64,000 nt of DNA, from NCBI GenBank assembly GCA_964446585.1, contig CAYUPI010000026.1, positions 13,827-77,826 of the forward strand, read 5' to 3'. The notes beneath the pieces are model-generated. The model ran no database searches. It was not told where the DNA came from and worked only from the letters and a program-made list of their open reading frames with translations. The stretch comes from CAYUPI01 sp964446585 (GTDB lineage: Bacteria; Verrucomicrobiota; Verrucomicrobiia; Limisphaerales; UBA8199). Shown here piece after piece: positions 15,407 to 23,093 of the stretch. Every line of letters begins with the position of its first letter. The stretch's first letter is position 1. A program made the translations under genes and the position numbers.

Positions 15407-16498
15407 ATGAACATCATCGAATCAGTAAAAGCAATTTTCGCCAACCGCCCGGCGCCGTCGCAAGCTGCCTTCGAGGCTGGCGCGGATACTGGCGACTGGG
15501 ATACCGACCGCACGCGCGCCAGCGAGCAACGCGCGCCAGCGCACGCCAGCGACCAGGGCGCGGCACCCGCAGCGGAAGCGCCATTGCGCGAGATCATGAC
15601 GGCCCGATCAAGCAATCCTGGCGCCACCGATCCGAAGGATGACGGACGCGAACTCAAAACACACGCCGACATCGCCGTTGCCTATGCGCGGCTGAATCGA
15701 AATCTCGCGAAGGCGGCGAGGATGCCTGGACTCACGCACGCAGAGACTCAAGCGAGACATACATTCGTGGCGACACAGATCGATCCGATTCGTCGATTCA
15801 TTTTCCGCATCCAGCAGGGCGGCCCGCCGGCGCCAGAGATCACTTCCGCCGAATTTCATCATCCACACGCGGGCCGCGCCGAGCGTCGAGCGAAACAACT
15901 GGCGATAGTCATAGCCGCACAAAAAGAATCAACCACGCCAAAGACTTCCACAAACTGGTTTATCAATGGCGAACTGAAAAAGCCGGACTCGTCGATTCTC
16001 CCGCCTTTGCGCGATGTCCAGCGGACCGGGTTGGATTACTCCCGCTTCCTGCTCGAAAATTTCGGACTCATCAGCAGGCGAGACCGGGCGGGGGAACTCC
16101 GACATCTTATCACCACGGCAACAGACCTCCAGCAACTCAATGCGTTTCACGGTGAACTGAATTTTATAGAAGGCCCCGGCGCAGCAGAAGCTTGCCATTC
16201 GCTCCAGGTGCAATGCAGCAACATGTTTCAGACGTTTTCGGCTGCGCTCTCGAATCTCATCAGGGCTTGCATCGTTGAATCCAAGCATCAGAAAGACGTT
16301 GCCAGTGCAGCCGAGGAAGAATTTTTTTCGCAACACGGTTTGCCTCACGAATCAACCAACGTGTCGAAACGGTTCGACCGGATCATTGCCGAGTTTGAAG
16401 CCCGGCTGAAGCCTTCGACTAACGAAAGCTCGCCGTCCCGGTTTGTTCCTCCAGACCCGGAGCATCTTCTGGGTTGGGTCGGCATCACTCTCGTTTAA
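15407..16498 (+). CDS. Large hypothetical element protein
   Basis: A 363-residue protein from the ATG at 15407 (MNIIESVKAIFANRP); the frame is open to a TTG at 15365 that overlaps the previous gene. The first 85 residues are Ala/Arg/Asp-rich and probably disordered. The remainder is mainly helical, with a cysteine-containing segment CHSLQVQCSNMFQTF and a C-terminal helix before FVPPDPEHLLGW. No signal peptide, membrane segment or recognisable enzyme motif is seen. Its size and place before the secreted and tail-like genes suggest a structural or scaffold role, which is only a guess. Confidence 0.5.
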   Translation: MNIIESVKAIFANRPAPSQAAFEAGADTGDWDTDRTRASEQRAPAHASDQGAAPAAEAPLREIMTARSSNPGATDPKDDGRELKTHADIAVAYARLNRNLAKAARMPGLTHAETQARHTFVATQIDPIRRFIFRIQQGGPPAPEITSAEFHHPHAGRAERRAKQLAIVIAAQKESTTPKTSTNWFINGELKKPDSSILPPLRDVQRTGLDYSRFLLENFGLISRRDRAGELRHLITTATDLQQLNAFHGELNFIEGPGAAEACHSLQVQCSNMFQTFSAALSNLIRACIVESKHQKDVASAAEEEFFSQHGLPHESTNVSKRFDRIIAEFEARLKPSTNESSPSRFVPPDPEHLLGWVGITLV

Positions 16499-16502
16499 GA
16501 CC

Positions 16503-17009
16503 ATGAAAAAACTTTTTGCAATCATCGCCCTGGCTGTCGTTACGCTGTCAGCCAGCGGGCAAAAGGCCGGACTTTATGCCCTGGTCTTCAGCAACAGCGT
16601 CAGCGCCACAAGCACCAACCTCTACACTTCGCGGTGGGCTGCGCAAGACCTCACCAGCGAACCTTCCGGGATTCAACATCCCGCCTGCATTATCAGCGTC
16701 TCGGAATTTGAGAACGCCGGGTTGACTTGCACGGTCGCACCGGCAGTGAGCGGCACTGGCACCGTGACGTTTTCGTTTTGCAAGAGCTTTGATGGCGGCG
16801 TCATTTTTGAAGACAATCCGAGCATCCGTAAGAGCGTCACCATCAGCGGGCTAACCGCAACGCACGTTGCCGAAAGCATCGACACAACTAGTGTGACGCA
16901 CTTGGCGCTTTATAGCATCGAGAACGCCGCGAACGTCAATATCACCAACGCCACGATTCTGTTGAATCTCAAAAGCCAAAAGCGCGGCATTCGCTATTCG
17001 GTACAATGA
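16503..17009 (+). CDS. Secreted hypothetical element protein
   Basis: A 168-residue protein. The ATG at 16503 begins a clean signal peptide (MKKLFAIIALAVVTLSASGQ). The mature part is beta-rich with many Thr, Ser, Val and Asn residues (VSGTGTVTFSF, KSVTISGLTATHV, NVNITNATILLNL), as in a single Ig-like or jelly-roll-like domain. It follows the previous gene by 4 bp. A signal peptide on a product inside a replication-plus-tail type element is unusual; it could be a surface or lysogenic-conversion protein, or a virion protein of a membrane-assembling virus. Function unknown. Confidence 0.6.
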   Translation: MKKLFAIIALAVVTLSASGQKAGLYALVFSNSVSATSTNLYTSRWAAQDLTSEPSGIQHPACIISVSEFENAGLTCTVAPAVSGTGTVTFSFCKSFDGGVIFEDNPSIRKSVTISGLTATHVAESIDTTSVTHLALYSIENAANVNITNATILLNLKSQKRGIRYSVQ

Positions 17010-17092
17010 ATTTTTGGCGTCACACGGCGCGGTGTGTTGGCATAGTTCTCGTTGTTTCCAGCGCCGCTGCGACTGTCTCGCAGACCGGGTGA
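17006..17092 (+). CDS. Micro-ORF with signal-like sequence, 28 residues
   Basis: An ATG at 17006 overlaps the preceding TGA (ATGA) and opens 28 codons. The product is basic at the start (MNFWRHTARC) and then hydrophobic (VGIVLVVSSAAATV), like a short membrane peptide or a signal anchor. Tight coupling to the secreted gene is the main support. It may be a small membrane peptide of the element or mere chance. Confidence 0.25.
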   Translation: MNFWRHTARCVGIVLVVSSAAATVSQTG

Positions 17093-17096
17093 CGCC

Positions 17097-17177
17097 ATGA
17101 CCCGCTGGCCGGGCCCTTTCTGCCCAGGACTGCTTGCCTGGGGTGTTTACCCGGCCAGCGGAAGTTTTGCTAATTAG
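17097..17177 (+). CDS. Micro-ORF, 26 residues
   Basis: An ATG at 17097 starts 4 bp after the previous micro-ORF and ends with TAG at 17177, 4 bp before the next start. The product is Pro/Gly/Trp/Cys-rich (MTRWPGPFCPGLLAWG). Support is only the close packing with its neighbours. Confidence 0.15.
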   Translation: MTRWPGPFCPGLLAWGVYPASGSFAN

Positions 17178-17181
17178 CAAC

Positions 17182-17427
17182 ATGCCCGGACTGACCACAA
17201 AGCATCACAGCAACAATATCGGTGTCACAGGCGATCCGCCCGGGCATGATGCTCTTGAAATTGAAAAGGAACTCCGCGAGCTTTTGATCGCGCGAAAGAT
17301 TTTTCTGCAAGACTTCCCCACCCACCTTCGGCGTGCCGTGGCTTATCCGCTCTACCTTGACCGGCTGCGAAATCTGCCAGCCGGGTTGTGTGGCGATTTC
17401 TACTGCGAAAGTCCAACAGCGGTTTGA
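17182..17427 (+). CDS. Small hypothetical element protein, 81 residues
   Basis: Starts at the ATG at 17182 (MPGLTTKHHSNN) after a TAGCAA stretch. The middle, EIEKELRELLIARKIFLQDFP, is an amphipathic helix and the rest is mixed. It fits exactly between its neighbours in the rightward phage-like run, with 2 bp to the next start. No family recognised. Confidence 0.4.
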   Translation: MPGLTTKHHSNNIGVTGDPPGHDALEIEKELRELLIARKIFLQDFPTHLRRAVAYPLYLDRLRNLPAGLCGDFYCESPTAV

Positions 17428-17429
17428 AC

Positions 17430-17699
17430 ATGCGTGCAGGAATGGCTGCGGCAAGTCTCAGGTTCGCGCAGGAATGGCTTTGGAGCTTCGGGAGGGGCAT
17501 CAGGGCAGGCGGGAAGGCTTTCGGCTTCGCGTGGCTTAACTGGCGCTTGCGACTGGCGCGGGTAGCGGCTGGCTTGGCAGTCGCAAAGGCACGGGTAGGG
17601 GGGGTAAAGGATTTCTTTTCCCTGCCAAAAAGCCGAGGCGGTGGCTGGGGCTGGCATTCAATTCGCGCGACATGCCCAATTTCTAGGGTCCCACTCTGA
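17430..17699 (+). CDS. Small basic hypothetical element protein, 89 residues
   Basis: Starts at the ATG at 17430, 2 bp after the previous stop. It is rich in Arg, Ala, Gly and Trp, with an amphipathic or membrane-seeking stretch (FAWLNWRLRLARVAAGLAVAKA). It could be a small membrane-active or nucleic-acid-binding peptide. A reading frame on the opposite strand covers the same bases but is isolated and less well placed. Confidence 0.35.
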   Translation: MRAGMAAASLRFAQEWLWSFGRGIRAGGKAFGFAWLNWRLRLARVAAGLAVAKARVGGVKDFFSLPKSRGGGWGWHSIRATCPISRVPL

Positions 17700-17711
17700 T
17701 CGGTCTGTACC

Positions 17712-18044
17712 ATGATGACTCCCGCTCAACAGATTGCAACCGACCGGTTCAATGGATCGCGCTCAGTGCGCGGCGTCACAGTCTCACTTTTCCCGAACGG
17801 CCCGGAGTTCACCGCCCTAGTTCAGCCGATCGTACCGACTCCCGAACAGTACGCGCTGAGCCAGGAAGTCCGCAGCGCGTCAAAAGTGTTCATCCTCAGA
17901 GCCGACATCGGCGCGGCCAAGATCGGCATCGGCTCAGTGCTCGTCAACCAGGATTCCGGCGAGTCCTATCGCATCACGATGATCGAAGACAATTCGATTG
18001 ACGTGCGGATCGCCTACGTCTGCGAGACCGCGCAGCAACCCTAA
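17712..18044 (+). CDS. Small phage-like structural protein, probably head-tail joining type
   Basis: A 110-residue beta-rich protein with no signal peptide. It has the layout of phage neck or joining proteins: an N-terminal helix (TPAQQIATDRFNG), then alternating strands (VTVSLFPNGPEFTALVQPI, KVFILRADIG, SGESYRITMIE, DVRIAYVCE). The next gene encodes a tail-component-like protein, 8 bp downstream, which is the expected gene order in tailed phages. The call is by size, pattern and position only. Confidence 0.4.
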   Translation: MMTPAQQIATDRFNGSRSVRGVTVSLFPNGPEFTALVQPIVPTPEQYALSQEVRSASKVFILRADIGAAKIGIGSVLVNQDSGESYRITMIEDNSIDVRIAYVCETAQQP

Positions 18045-18052
18045 ACTGGTTT

Positions 18053-18877
18053 GTGGAAGTTCAAGTAACAGGAAACTTCAAGGAATACTCCGACGCGCTC
18101 AAGGAGTACATCGCAGCGTCGCGCCGCACGTGCCGAGAAATCATCAAGCAGCAAGCTCGGTTACTTGGCCAAAGGCTGATCAAGTTCACGCCGCCGCGTA
18201 CGCTGTCCGAAGGCAAGAAGCGCGTCGATGCAGACATCCGCAAAGTGATTTTAGGACTCGATGACACCGAAGCATTCGAGCATCCCCAGGCCGTGCTGAA
18301 AAACGATAATCGTTTCGTCAAGCTGTTTGTCAAAAGCCGGACTGTGTTCGGCGTCATCAGGGAACTGCTGAAAGGCTCCGCGAGCGAAGGCGAGATCTCG
18401 AGTTTTCACCAGCCTTTCAGGAATCGGGAGGGTGATATCGTCGGACGGCCTCTACCCGATACCGTTGAGGCCGGTCCAGCGAACAAACCCGAGTGGAAGC
18501 AAGTCCACAAGCTCACGGTTCGGCGCGATCCCTTGGAAGCATATATCGACTCCGTGCAAACGCGCGTTGGCAGCGCCAAAGGCGGATGGGGTGCGAGCGT
18601 CGAGCACCTGGGCGGCAAGTTACCCGCCTGGATTCATCGCAACACTGGCGCGGGCTCTTACGTGGACCGCTTGAACGATGACAATCCTAGCTTCACCTTG
18701 ATCAACAATTCACCGTGGGCAGGAAACCCCGACGCGCGGCGAGTCGTTGACAATGCCGTAGCCTCGCGTGTGCAAAGCATGAAAGCCGAACTCGCGCGCG
18801 GATTGCATGAGCACGTCCCGTTCAGGGAAGTTGTCGGCGAAGCTATCCTCGAAGTCTTGGAGCGGGTCGAACCATGA
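18053..18877 (+). CDS. Putative phage tail component (HK97 gp10-like)
   Basis: A 274-residue protein with a GTG start at 18053. Its N-terminal third, YIAASRRTCREIIKQQARLL then RLIKFTPPRTLSEGKK, resembles the gp10-like tail-component pattern in which a long helix precedes a TPP segment. The C-terminal third has AKGGWGASVEHLGGKLPAWI and a closing helix, also seen in such proteins from soil phages. The central part (about 60-150) is less clear. It would act as a minor tail or head-closure protein. Neighbours are tightly coupled (ATGA to the next gene). Confidence 0.5.
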   Translation: MEVQVTGNFKEYSDALKEYIAASRRTCREIIKQQARLLGQRLIKFTPPRTLSEGKKRVDADIRKVILGLDDTEAFEHPQAVLKNDNRFVKLFVKSRTVFGVIRELLKGSASEGEISSFHQPFRNREGDIVGRPLPDTVEAGPANKPEWKQVHKLTVRRDPLEAYIDSVQTRVGSAKGGWGASVEHLGGKLPAWIHRNTGAGSYVDRLNDDNPSFTLINNSPWAGNPDARRVVDNAVASRVQSMKAELARGLHEHVPFREVVGEAILEVLERVEP

Positions 18878-19437
18878 GCAACCCCGGCCCGACACCAACA
18901 GAAACACTTTTCGGCGGACTCGATCTCATCGTGGCCAAGCGGGATAAGACAACGGAAAACGTGTTTATACGCCAGCTTGCGGTTGAGACCTACCCGAAGC
19001 TGCTCGCCGTCGCAGAAGATGAACTTGCGATGGCCGAATTGTATTGCGGCAAGCCGTCCGGGTGGGCGCGGACACTGAGCCCCCATTCCTTTGAGACGAT
19101 CATCGTCGAAGGCGAGCGCATCAATGTCGATTTCTTCGCCAGCGTCGCGACATCGCAAGCCGAGAGCAAACCGTCAAGGCGGGGTGCTCCGGCGAAGATT
19201 CGAAGCCTCGCTGACCTTTGCTGCGACGTTGCAGTTGAATATGGGATGCCGCTGTTTGAAGTCCGCAAGCATTCCGTAGCGCAACTGTTGATCATGCAGA
19301 AAGCGATTCAGCGTGGTATTGCGCAGCGCGCGTTGATCAACCTGGATGCGATTCTCGTCGCCACGAGCGCGGCTTTCACCGGCAAGGATCGCGACTACAA
19401 ATCTCTCCATCGGTCGCTCACTGACCACATCGGATAG
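18874..19437 (+). CDS. Hypothetical element protein, possible tail assembly factor
   Basis: A 187-residue protein that overlaps the tail-like gene by an ATGA. The N-terminal half is mixed. After a polar linker (SKPSRRGAPAK) a helical module follows: LADLCCDVAVEYGMPLFEVRKHS, then LLIMQKAIQRGIAQRAL. Position after a gp10-like gene suggests a tail chaperone or completion protein, but no family motif proves it. The gene is the last of the coupled run; 140 bp separate it from the next start. Confidence 0.45.
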   Translation: MSNPGPTPTETLFGGLDLIVAKRDKTTENVFIRQLAVETYPKLLAVAEDELAMAELYCGKPSGWARTLSPHSFETIIVEGERINVDFFASVATSQAESKPSRRGAPAKIRSLADLCCDVAVEYGMPLFEVRKHSVAQLLIMQKAIQRGIAQRALINLDAILVATSAAFTGKDRDYKSLHRSLTDHIG

Positions 19438-19577
19438 TCGCAGAACCTGACGTCACGCCCAATAGTGGTGACGCAGTATAGCTCAATCGAAATCTCACTT
19501 CCCTGTCGGCGGCAACATCCGTCCGTATGCTGCCTGCGTCACAGCACCGGCAGGGAAGTGTTTCTCTATCAAAACCA

Positions 19578-20687
19578 ATGAGCAAAAAAACACTCCTTGC
19601 ATTAACTGCGTCCCTTATCGGCCTCACGGCATGGGCGCAAGACGATTGCACAACCTATATGTCAATGGCAGACCCGGACGCGCCTCCGTCACCTGTGAAC
19701 TGGTGCCCGGAATGTATCATCTATTCGATGGGCAACGGCCTGTGTTGGGTCAATGACAACAATTCGGAGATCCCGCCCCCAGGCTGGACTGACGCGGGGC
19801 CTGATCCGGGTGATGGGGACACGAACGCGCCAGCATTAGACCGAAACTTCTTCTACATAGTCGGCAATGGCTGTCCTGGCGGGACAAATCATCCAGCGAA
19901 TGTTGCGCCGGTTGGATGGGTGCTGACCTGCCCTCATAGTGGGTTTAGCGGTTCCTGGCCTTTTTGGGAGCACTCGCCAGCGAGCGATGGGAATGGAGAT
20001 CGGCTAGATGTGCTCTGGCACTACCAATGCACGAACCACGGAGCGTCGTGGGCTGCGTTCACGCTTTACGGAGTTCATTACGATTCAACGAACGACGTTT
20101 GGACGACGAACTCGATCCAGGCTTACCAAACCAATTATGGTTCGCCCTATGGGCGCTGGTTTTTCAACGAGGACCCGACAAACATTCCGCTGGCGATTAC
20201 CAATGGATGGTATCAGCCATGCACGAACCCGCCAGGGAGCCTGCAAGGGCTTCCAGGTTACACCAATTCATGCGACGGGGCTTATCCTGGCTCAAATTAC
20301 CTTGGCTATGTGTATCCGCCATTGGATTCAGGCGGAGGCACAAACGTTTGGCCTTTCTGGTACTGGAGCAGCTACCCGCCTGGCCCGGTGAACTCGCCGT
20401 ACTCTTTCCCGTTCCATCCGTTTGAAAAACCGCCCGATGTCCCGCCGGTGATCGACTTCGGTAACTTTGTCGTTGCGGCAAGAGGGGGTGAGAATTGCTC
20501 GTACTCGATGCAGGTTTCAACGAATCTGTCAGACTGGTATTCCTGCTCGATCTCCAATGCCCCAATGGGTGACAACGGAACGAATTGGGTTTACTGCAAC
20601 TTCACCAACATCGTCAGTGGGCTTGGGATGACGACAAACGATCCGCCGTGGGATAGATGCTATTGGAGGCTGAAGTACGAGCCTTAG
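19578..20687 (+). CDS. Secreted Trp/Pro/Cys-rich element protein
   Basis: A 369-residue exported protein. The ATG at 19578 begins a signal peptide (MSKKTLLALTASLIGLTAWAQ). The mature part is rich in Trp, Pro, Gly, Asn and Cys, with repeated CPEC, NGCPGG and NSCDGAYPG type segments, and ends in a fibronectin/discoidin-like strand pattern (YSMQVSTNLSDWYSC, CYWRLKYEP) seen at the C-termini of many Verrucomicrobiota secreted proteins. No catalytic motif is visible. A cell-surface or extracellular role, possibly a cargo (lysogenic conversion) gene or a receptor-binding protein, is inferred. Confidence 0.6.
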   Translation: MSKKTLLALTASLIGLTAWAQDDCTTYMSMADPDAPPSPVNWCPECIIYSMGNGLCWVNDNNSEIPPPGWTDAGPDPGDGDTNAPALDRNFFYIVGNGCPGGTNHPANVAPVGWVLTCPHSGFSGSWPFWEHSPASDGNGDRLDVLWHYQCTNHGASWAAFTLYGVHYDSTNDVWTTNSIQAYQTNYGSPYGRWFFNEDPTNIPLAITNGWYQPCTNPPGSLQGLPGYTNSCDGAYPGSNYLGYVYPPLDSGGGTNVWPFWYWSSYPPGPVNSPYSFPFHPFEKPPDVPPVIDFGNFVVAARGGENCSYSMQVSTNLSDWYSCSISNAPMGDNGTNWVYCNFTNIVSGLGMTTNDPPWDRCYWRLKYEP

Positions 20688-20869
20688 TGCTTAATGGCGG
20701 ATTCGCCATACTGCCAAGGCGGATGCGGGGGATCAATGTCGGACTCAAACATGATTGGCACGAAGGACCAAAGAAGCCACACGGCGAGGACGAAGAAAAG
20801 CACGGCAAGCAGCACGCCGGGATTCAAGCGAATCCGCCAGACTCGATGCGCTAAGAACCAACGCTTCAC
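20684..20869 (-). CDS. Small single-span membrane protein, tentative
   Basis: A reverse frame that ends tail-to-tail with the secreted gene (TAA at 20684-20686). From a GTG at 20869 it gives 61 residues: a basic start (VKRWFLAHRVWRIRLNPG), one transmembrane helix (VLLAVLFFVLAVWLLWSFV) and an acidic, Pro-rich tail. Basic-inside and acidic-outside charge distribution fits a bitopic protein such as a holin-like or phage membrane peptide. Upstream starts (TTG 20884, ATG 21001) are possible; the longest would overlap the neighbouring gene. Confidence 0.4.
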   Translation of the reverse strand: MKRWFLAHRVWRIRLNPGVLLAVLFFVLAVWLLWSFVPIMFESDIDPPHPPWQYGESAIKH

Positions 20870-20936
20870 GGCTCGAATGTACAACAAAATGCCCCAGGGG
20901 TCAAACCCCCGGGGGCTCGTTCTCGGACGATGATCT

Positions 20937-21176
20937 CTAAGCTGATAACTGTTTCGCGGCGAGGTCCACCAGGCGGTCAAGAGCACCGACGAACCCGCCA
21001 TCGCTGAACCTCAAACACGTGTGGAACCATTCCAGCGCTTCGCGCAGCGTCACCTGCCTTTTTGCGTCGTTCCCGCCAGAGAGGAATAGCCGATTGTCGC
21101 TAGTCATTGTCAGGCGATGAGGCGCGGCCATTTCTTCAAACTCGATGGTCTCTGCTTTGATTTTCCTGGTCTTCAT
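20937..21176 (-). CDS. Small hypothetical element protein, 79 residues
   Basis: Starts at the ATG at 21176 (MKTRKIKAETIEFEEMAAPHRL). The order is basic strand, acidic strand, then two helices (LREALEWFHTCLRF and GALDRLVDLAAKQL). It resembles small phage proteins encoded near integrases. It lies beyond the terminator of the integrase operon and so would need its own promoter. No family recognised. Confidence 0.45.
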   Translation of the reverse strand: MKTRKIKAETIEFEEMAAPHRLTMTSDNRLFLSGGNDAKRQVTLREALEWFHTCLRFSDGGFVGALDRLVDLAAKQLSA

Positions 21177-21385
21177 GCTAATCTTTCAGGGCTGGCCGGT
21201 GGTTCATCACCGCGCGCGCGTTTGGTTGGCTAACCGCCGAACGCGCCGCCAGCATTCTCCGGCAGATAGCCGCCCGAAACTTCCGGGCACCCTATTCCAG
21301 CAAAAGAGCCCGAAAGAGTCAACAAGAATTTGTTGTTTGACTTTGTTTAACATTGTGAAACACGTTCCGGGGCGTTGACGGCAGA

Positions 21386-21412
21386 CAAAAACCCGCCCGT
21401 TTCGGGGCGGGT
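21386..21412 (-). terminator. Rho-independent terminator of the integrase operon
   Basis: On the reverse strand ACCCGCCC and GGGCGGGT (21405-21412 and 21391-21398) form an 8-bp GC stem with a 6-base loop, directly followed by TTTTTG. It lies 20 bp after the stop of the gene at 21432-21866, so it would end leftward transcription from the integrase. Confidence 0.8.
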
Positions 21413-21431
21413 GTGAGGGGGGGCGCGGTGG

Positions 21432-21866
21432 TTACTTCTTCGGACGGCCAGACCTGCCCTTAATCGGAATCTGCAATTCCTTGCAGAGAGTCCTGATCCG
21501 GCGCGGTGTGTTTTCCTCGACCGTGATGCGCTGTGCTTTGATCGCTGCTAAGAGCGCACGCATTGAAACCGATTGCTTCGATGATCCTCCGGTCAATCGC
21601 CAGTGCGCAAGAAGCAACCCGATTCTCAGCCGGTCAGGGTTCGGGCTCCAAGCATCCAGAGCATCGGCGATTCTGCGGAGTGTGCCGGAGTCTCTCCTGG
21701 CGAGCATATTCGCGAACCTGATCCCAAGCTCCTTGACTGTGCATGGTGTCTTTGACCAGCCGTAGAACCCGTCCAGTTCGGGCGTTACCGCATCATAGGC
21801 CAGGGCCAGCCTTTCGGTGAAACTCACCGCGCGGCGTGATTGTTTGATGCGTTCTCGAGTTTTCAT
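21432..21866 (-). CDS. Hypothetical protein coupled to the integrase
   Basis: A 144-residue basic protein whose ATG overlaps the integrase stop (ATGA), so it is the second gene of the integrase operon. It is largely helical (FTERLALAYDAVTPEL, LRRIADALDAWSP) and its last 40 residues, ITVEENTPRRIRTLCKELQI plus a KGRSGRPKK tail, look like a DNA-binding end with an AT-hook-like GRPKK. A partner of the integrase (regulator or accessory recombination factor) is a reasonable guess from the coupling. Confidence 0.55.
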   Translation of the reverse strand: MKTRERIKQSRRAVSFTERLALAYDAVTPELDGFYGWSKTPCTVKELGIRFANMLARRDSGTLRRIADALDAWSPNPDRLRIGLLLAHWRLTGGSSKQSVSMRALLAAIKAQRITVEENTPRRIRTLCKELQIPIKGRSGRPKK

Positions 21867-23011
21867 GCTCCCTCCTGCGTGCTGAAGGTGACTTTCTGTG
21901 CCATTGCCGTGCTGTGCTGCTCTCGGAGATGTCCGTAAACGCGCATTGCCAGAGCGCCGCCGTCCGAATGGCCGAGCCAGCGCGAGACAGTCGGAATATC
22001 CACCCCGGCCTCGATGCAGCGGGTCGCAAACAAGTGCCGAAGATCGTGATGGGTAAGTTTGGGAATCCTGATTTCCTTACAAGCCCGCGCCAGCGATTTC
22101 TCACACTCGCCGACCTTGCAGATCTGATTATCCGGCTTTGACCAGCGCGTGTGCAACCGTTCCAACAGCTTCCGCATGTCCGGGATGATTGGAACTTTGC
22201 GCGTCGGTGTCCAGTTTCGAGCCCGCCGCACCTTTGCGTTATGGACGGTCAACAAGCCTCGGCCAAAGTCAACGTCTGCCCAGGTTGCTTGTCGCGCTTC
22301 CGAGAGTCTGCACCCGGAGAAGGCCAGGAAGCGCGCGAAGTCCGCGCATTCCTGTTGCTGGCCTGCGCCACTGTTTTCCATCGCGTTAATCAGGGCGGTG
22401 AACTGGCCCGGCTCCGGTAGCGTCAGCGGAGTGTTTTCAACTCCCATCCGCTTGATGCCCGCCAGTGGACTCTCACCGTTGGAGATTCCGGCGCGAAGCA
22501 AGATCTCGCGGAAGCTGCCGAGCACGTTGTTGAAGTACTGCGCGTCAATCTCGCCCGCAAGGGCACTGGCCCACTTCTCGCACTGCTGCCGATTGATCGT
22601 GCGCGGTTTCATGACATCCAAGCCGGGCCAGCTTTTCAAGAGGCGCTTGATGCAGTAATGGCGATACCTGCGGCTATGCGGTGAAAGCGTCGGGTCATTG
22701 TCCACCGTCGATTCATACAGCCGCCGCGCTTCGCTGAACACGACCGGCGCGCCCTGGACGTGTCGCCGCTTCTGTTCTCTGGAGAGGAAGTCGTGCAGCG
22801 CGAGCTTGGCATCCTCGAACACCTTCACGCTAAGGCCGCGCCGAATCAGCTTGCCATTGACCTTGCAGCGTGCGAAATAAAGTCCCGTGCTGACATACTG
22901 CAACAGGTTCGGGACTTTCGGAAACGAGCGCCACTTGCCGTCTGGCGAGAGGCGCGCGCGATTGTCTCTCTGGGATTTTGTGTCCCGTCGAGTGTCTCTG
23001 ATTGTCTTCAT
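21863..23011 (-). CDS. int: Tyrosine-type site-specific integrase
   Basis: A 382-residue tyrosine recombinase. Catalytic residues are all visible: Arg235 (SGCRLSEA), a candidate Lys272 (TRKVPI), His322-x2-Arg325 (HHDLRHL), His348 (WLGHS) and the nucleophile Tyr359 (MRVYGHL). Residues about 88-175 form the core-binding SAM-like domain and the N-terminus an arm-binding region. The ATG at 23011 (MKTIRDTRRDTK) is preferred; the frame opens 39 bases earlier. The gene lies beside the tRNA-proximal right end and points into the element, as expected for tRNA-targeting integrases. It is followed by a coupled small gene and a terminator. Confidence 0.95.
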   Translation of the reverse strand: MKTIRDTRRDTKSQRDNRARLSPDGKWRSFPKVPNLLQYVSTGLYFARCKVNGKLIRRGLSVKVFEDAKLALHDFLSREQKRRHVQGAPVVFSEARRLYESTVDNDPTLSPHSRRYRHYCIKRLLKSWPGLDVMKPRTINRQQCEKWASALAGEIDAQYFNNVLGSFREILLRAGISNGESPLAGIKRMGVENTPLTLPEPGQFTALINAMENSGAGQQQECADFARFLAFSGCRLSEARQATWADVDFGRGLLTVHNAKVRRARNWTPTRKVPIIPDMRKLLERLHTRWSKPDNQICKVGECEKSLARACKEIRIPKLTHHDLRHLFATRCIEAGVDIPTVSRWLGHSDGGALAMRVYGHLREQHSTAMAQKVTFSTQEGA

Positions 23012-23028
23012 AGCAACTAAGACTATAA

Positions 23029-23050
23029 GGGATACAAAGACGGGATACAA
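23029..23050 (+). promoter_or_regulatory. Candidate integrase arm-type sites, right pair
   Basis: GGGATACAA occurs at 23029-23037 and 23042-23050, 13 bp apart, between the integrase start and the tRNA. These match the left-end pair at 12388-12407 in sequence and orientation. They also overlap the region where the integrase promoter must lie, so autoregulation is possible. Confidence 0.5.
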
Positions 23051-23060
23051 GCAGTATTTA

Positions 23061-23090
23061 TTGACTTCTACAAGTCGTTGTCAGTAAACG
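23061..23090 (+). promoter_or_regulatory. Candidate element-borne promoter for the rebuilt tRNA-Lys
   Basis: TTGACT (23061-23066) and TAAACG (23085-23090) are 18 bp apart just upstream of the tRNA at 23095. This sequence belongs to the element, not to the host, since the host promoter lies left of attL. The -10 match is weak and the predicted start is almost at tRNA base 1, so the call is tentative. Confidence 0.3.
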
Positions 23091-23093
23091 ATT

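Noticed and set aside
17225..17713. Reverse frame of 162 codons inside the element
   Set aside because: It is isolated on the opposite strand to a tightly packed rightward run and is Pro/Ala/Arg-rich like antisense frames.
20889..20912. GC palindromes (CCCCCGGGGG type) as a terminator
   Set aside because: The stems are short and self-overlapping and no U-run follows on either strand.
21145..21378. Forward 77-codon frame near the integrase terminator
   Set aside because: No coupling, no protein-like features, and it crosses the convergent region between two leftward units.
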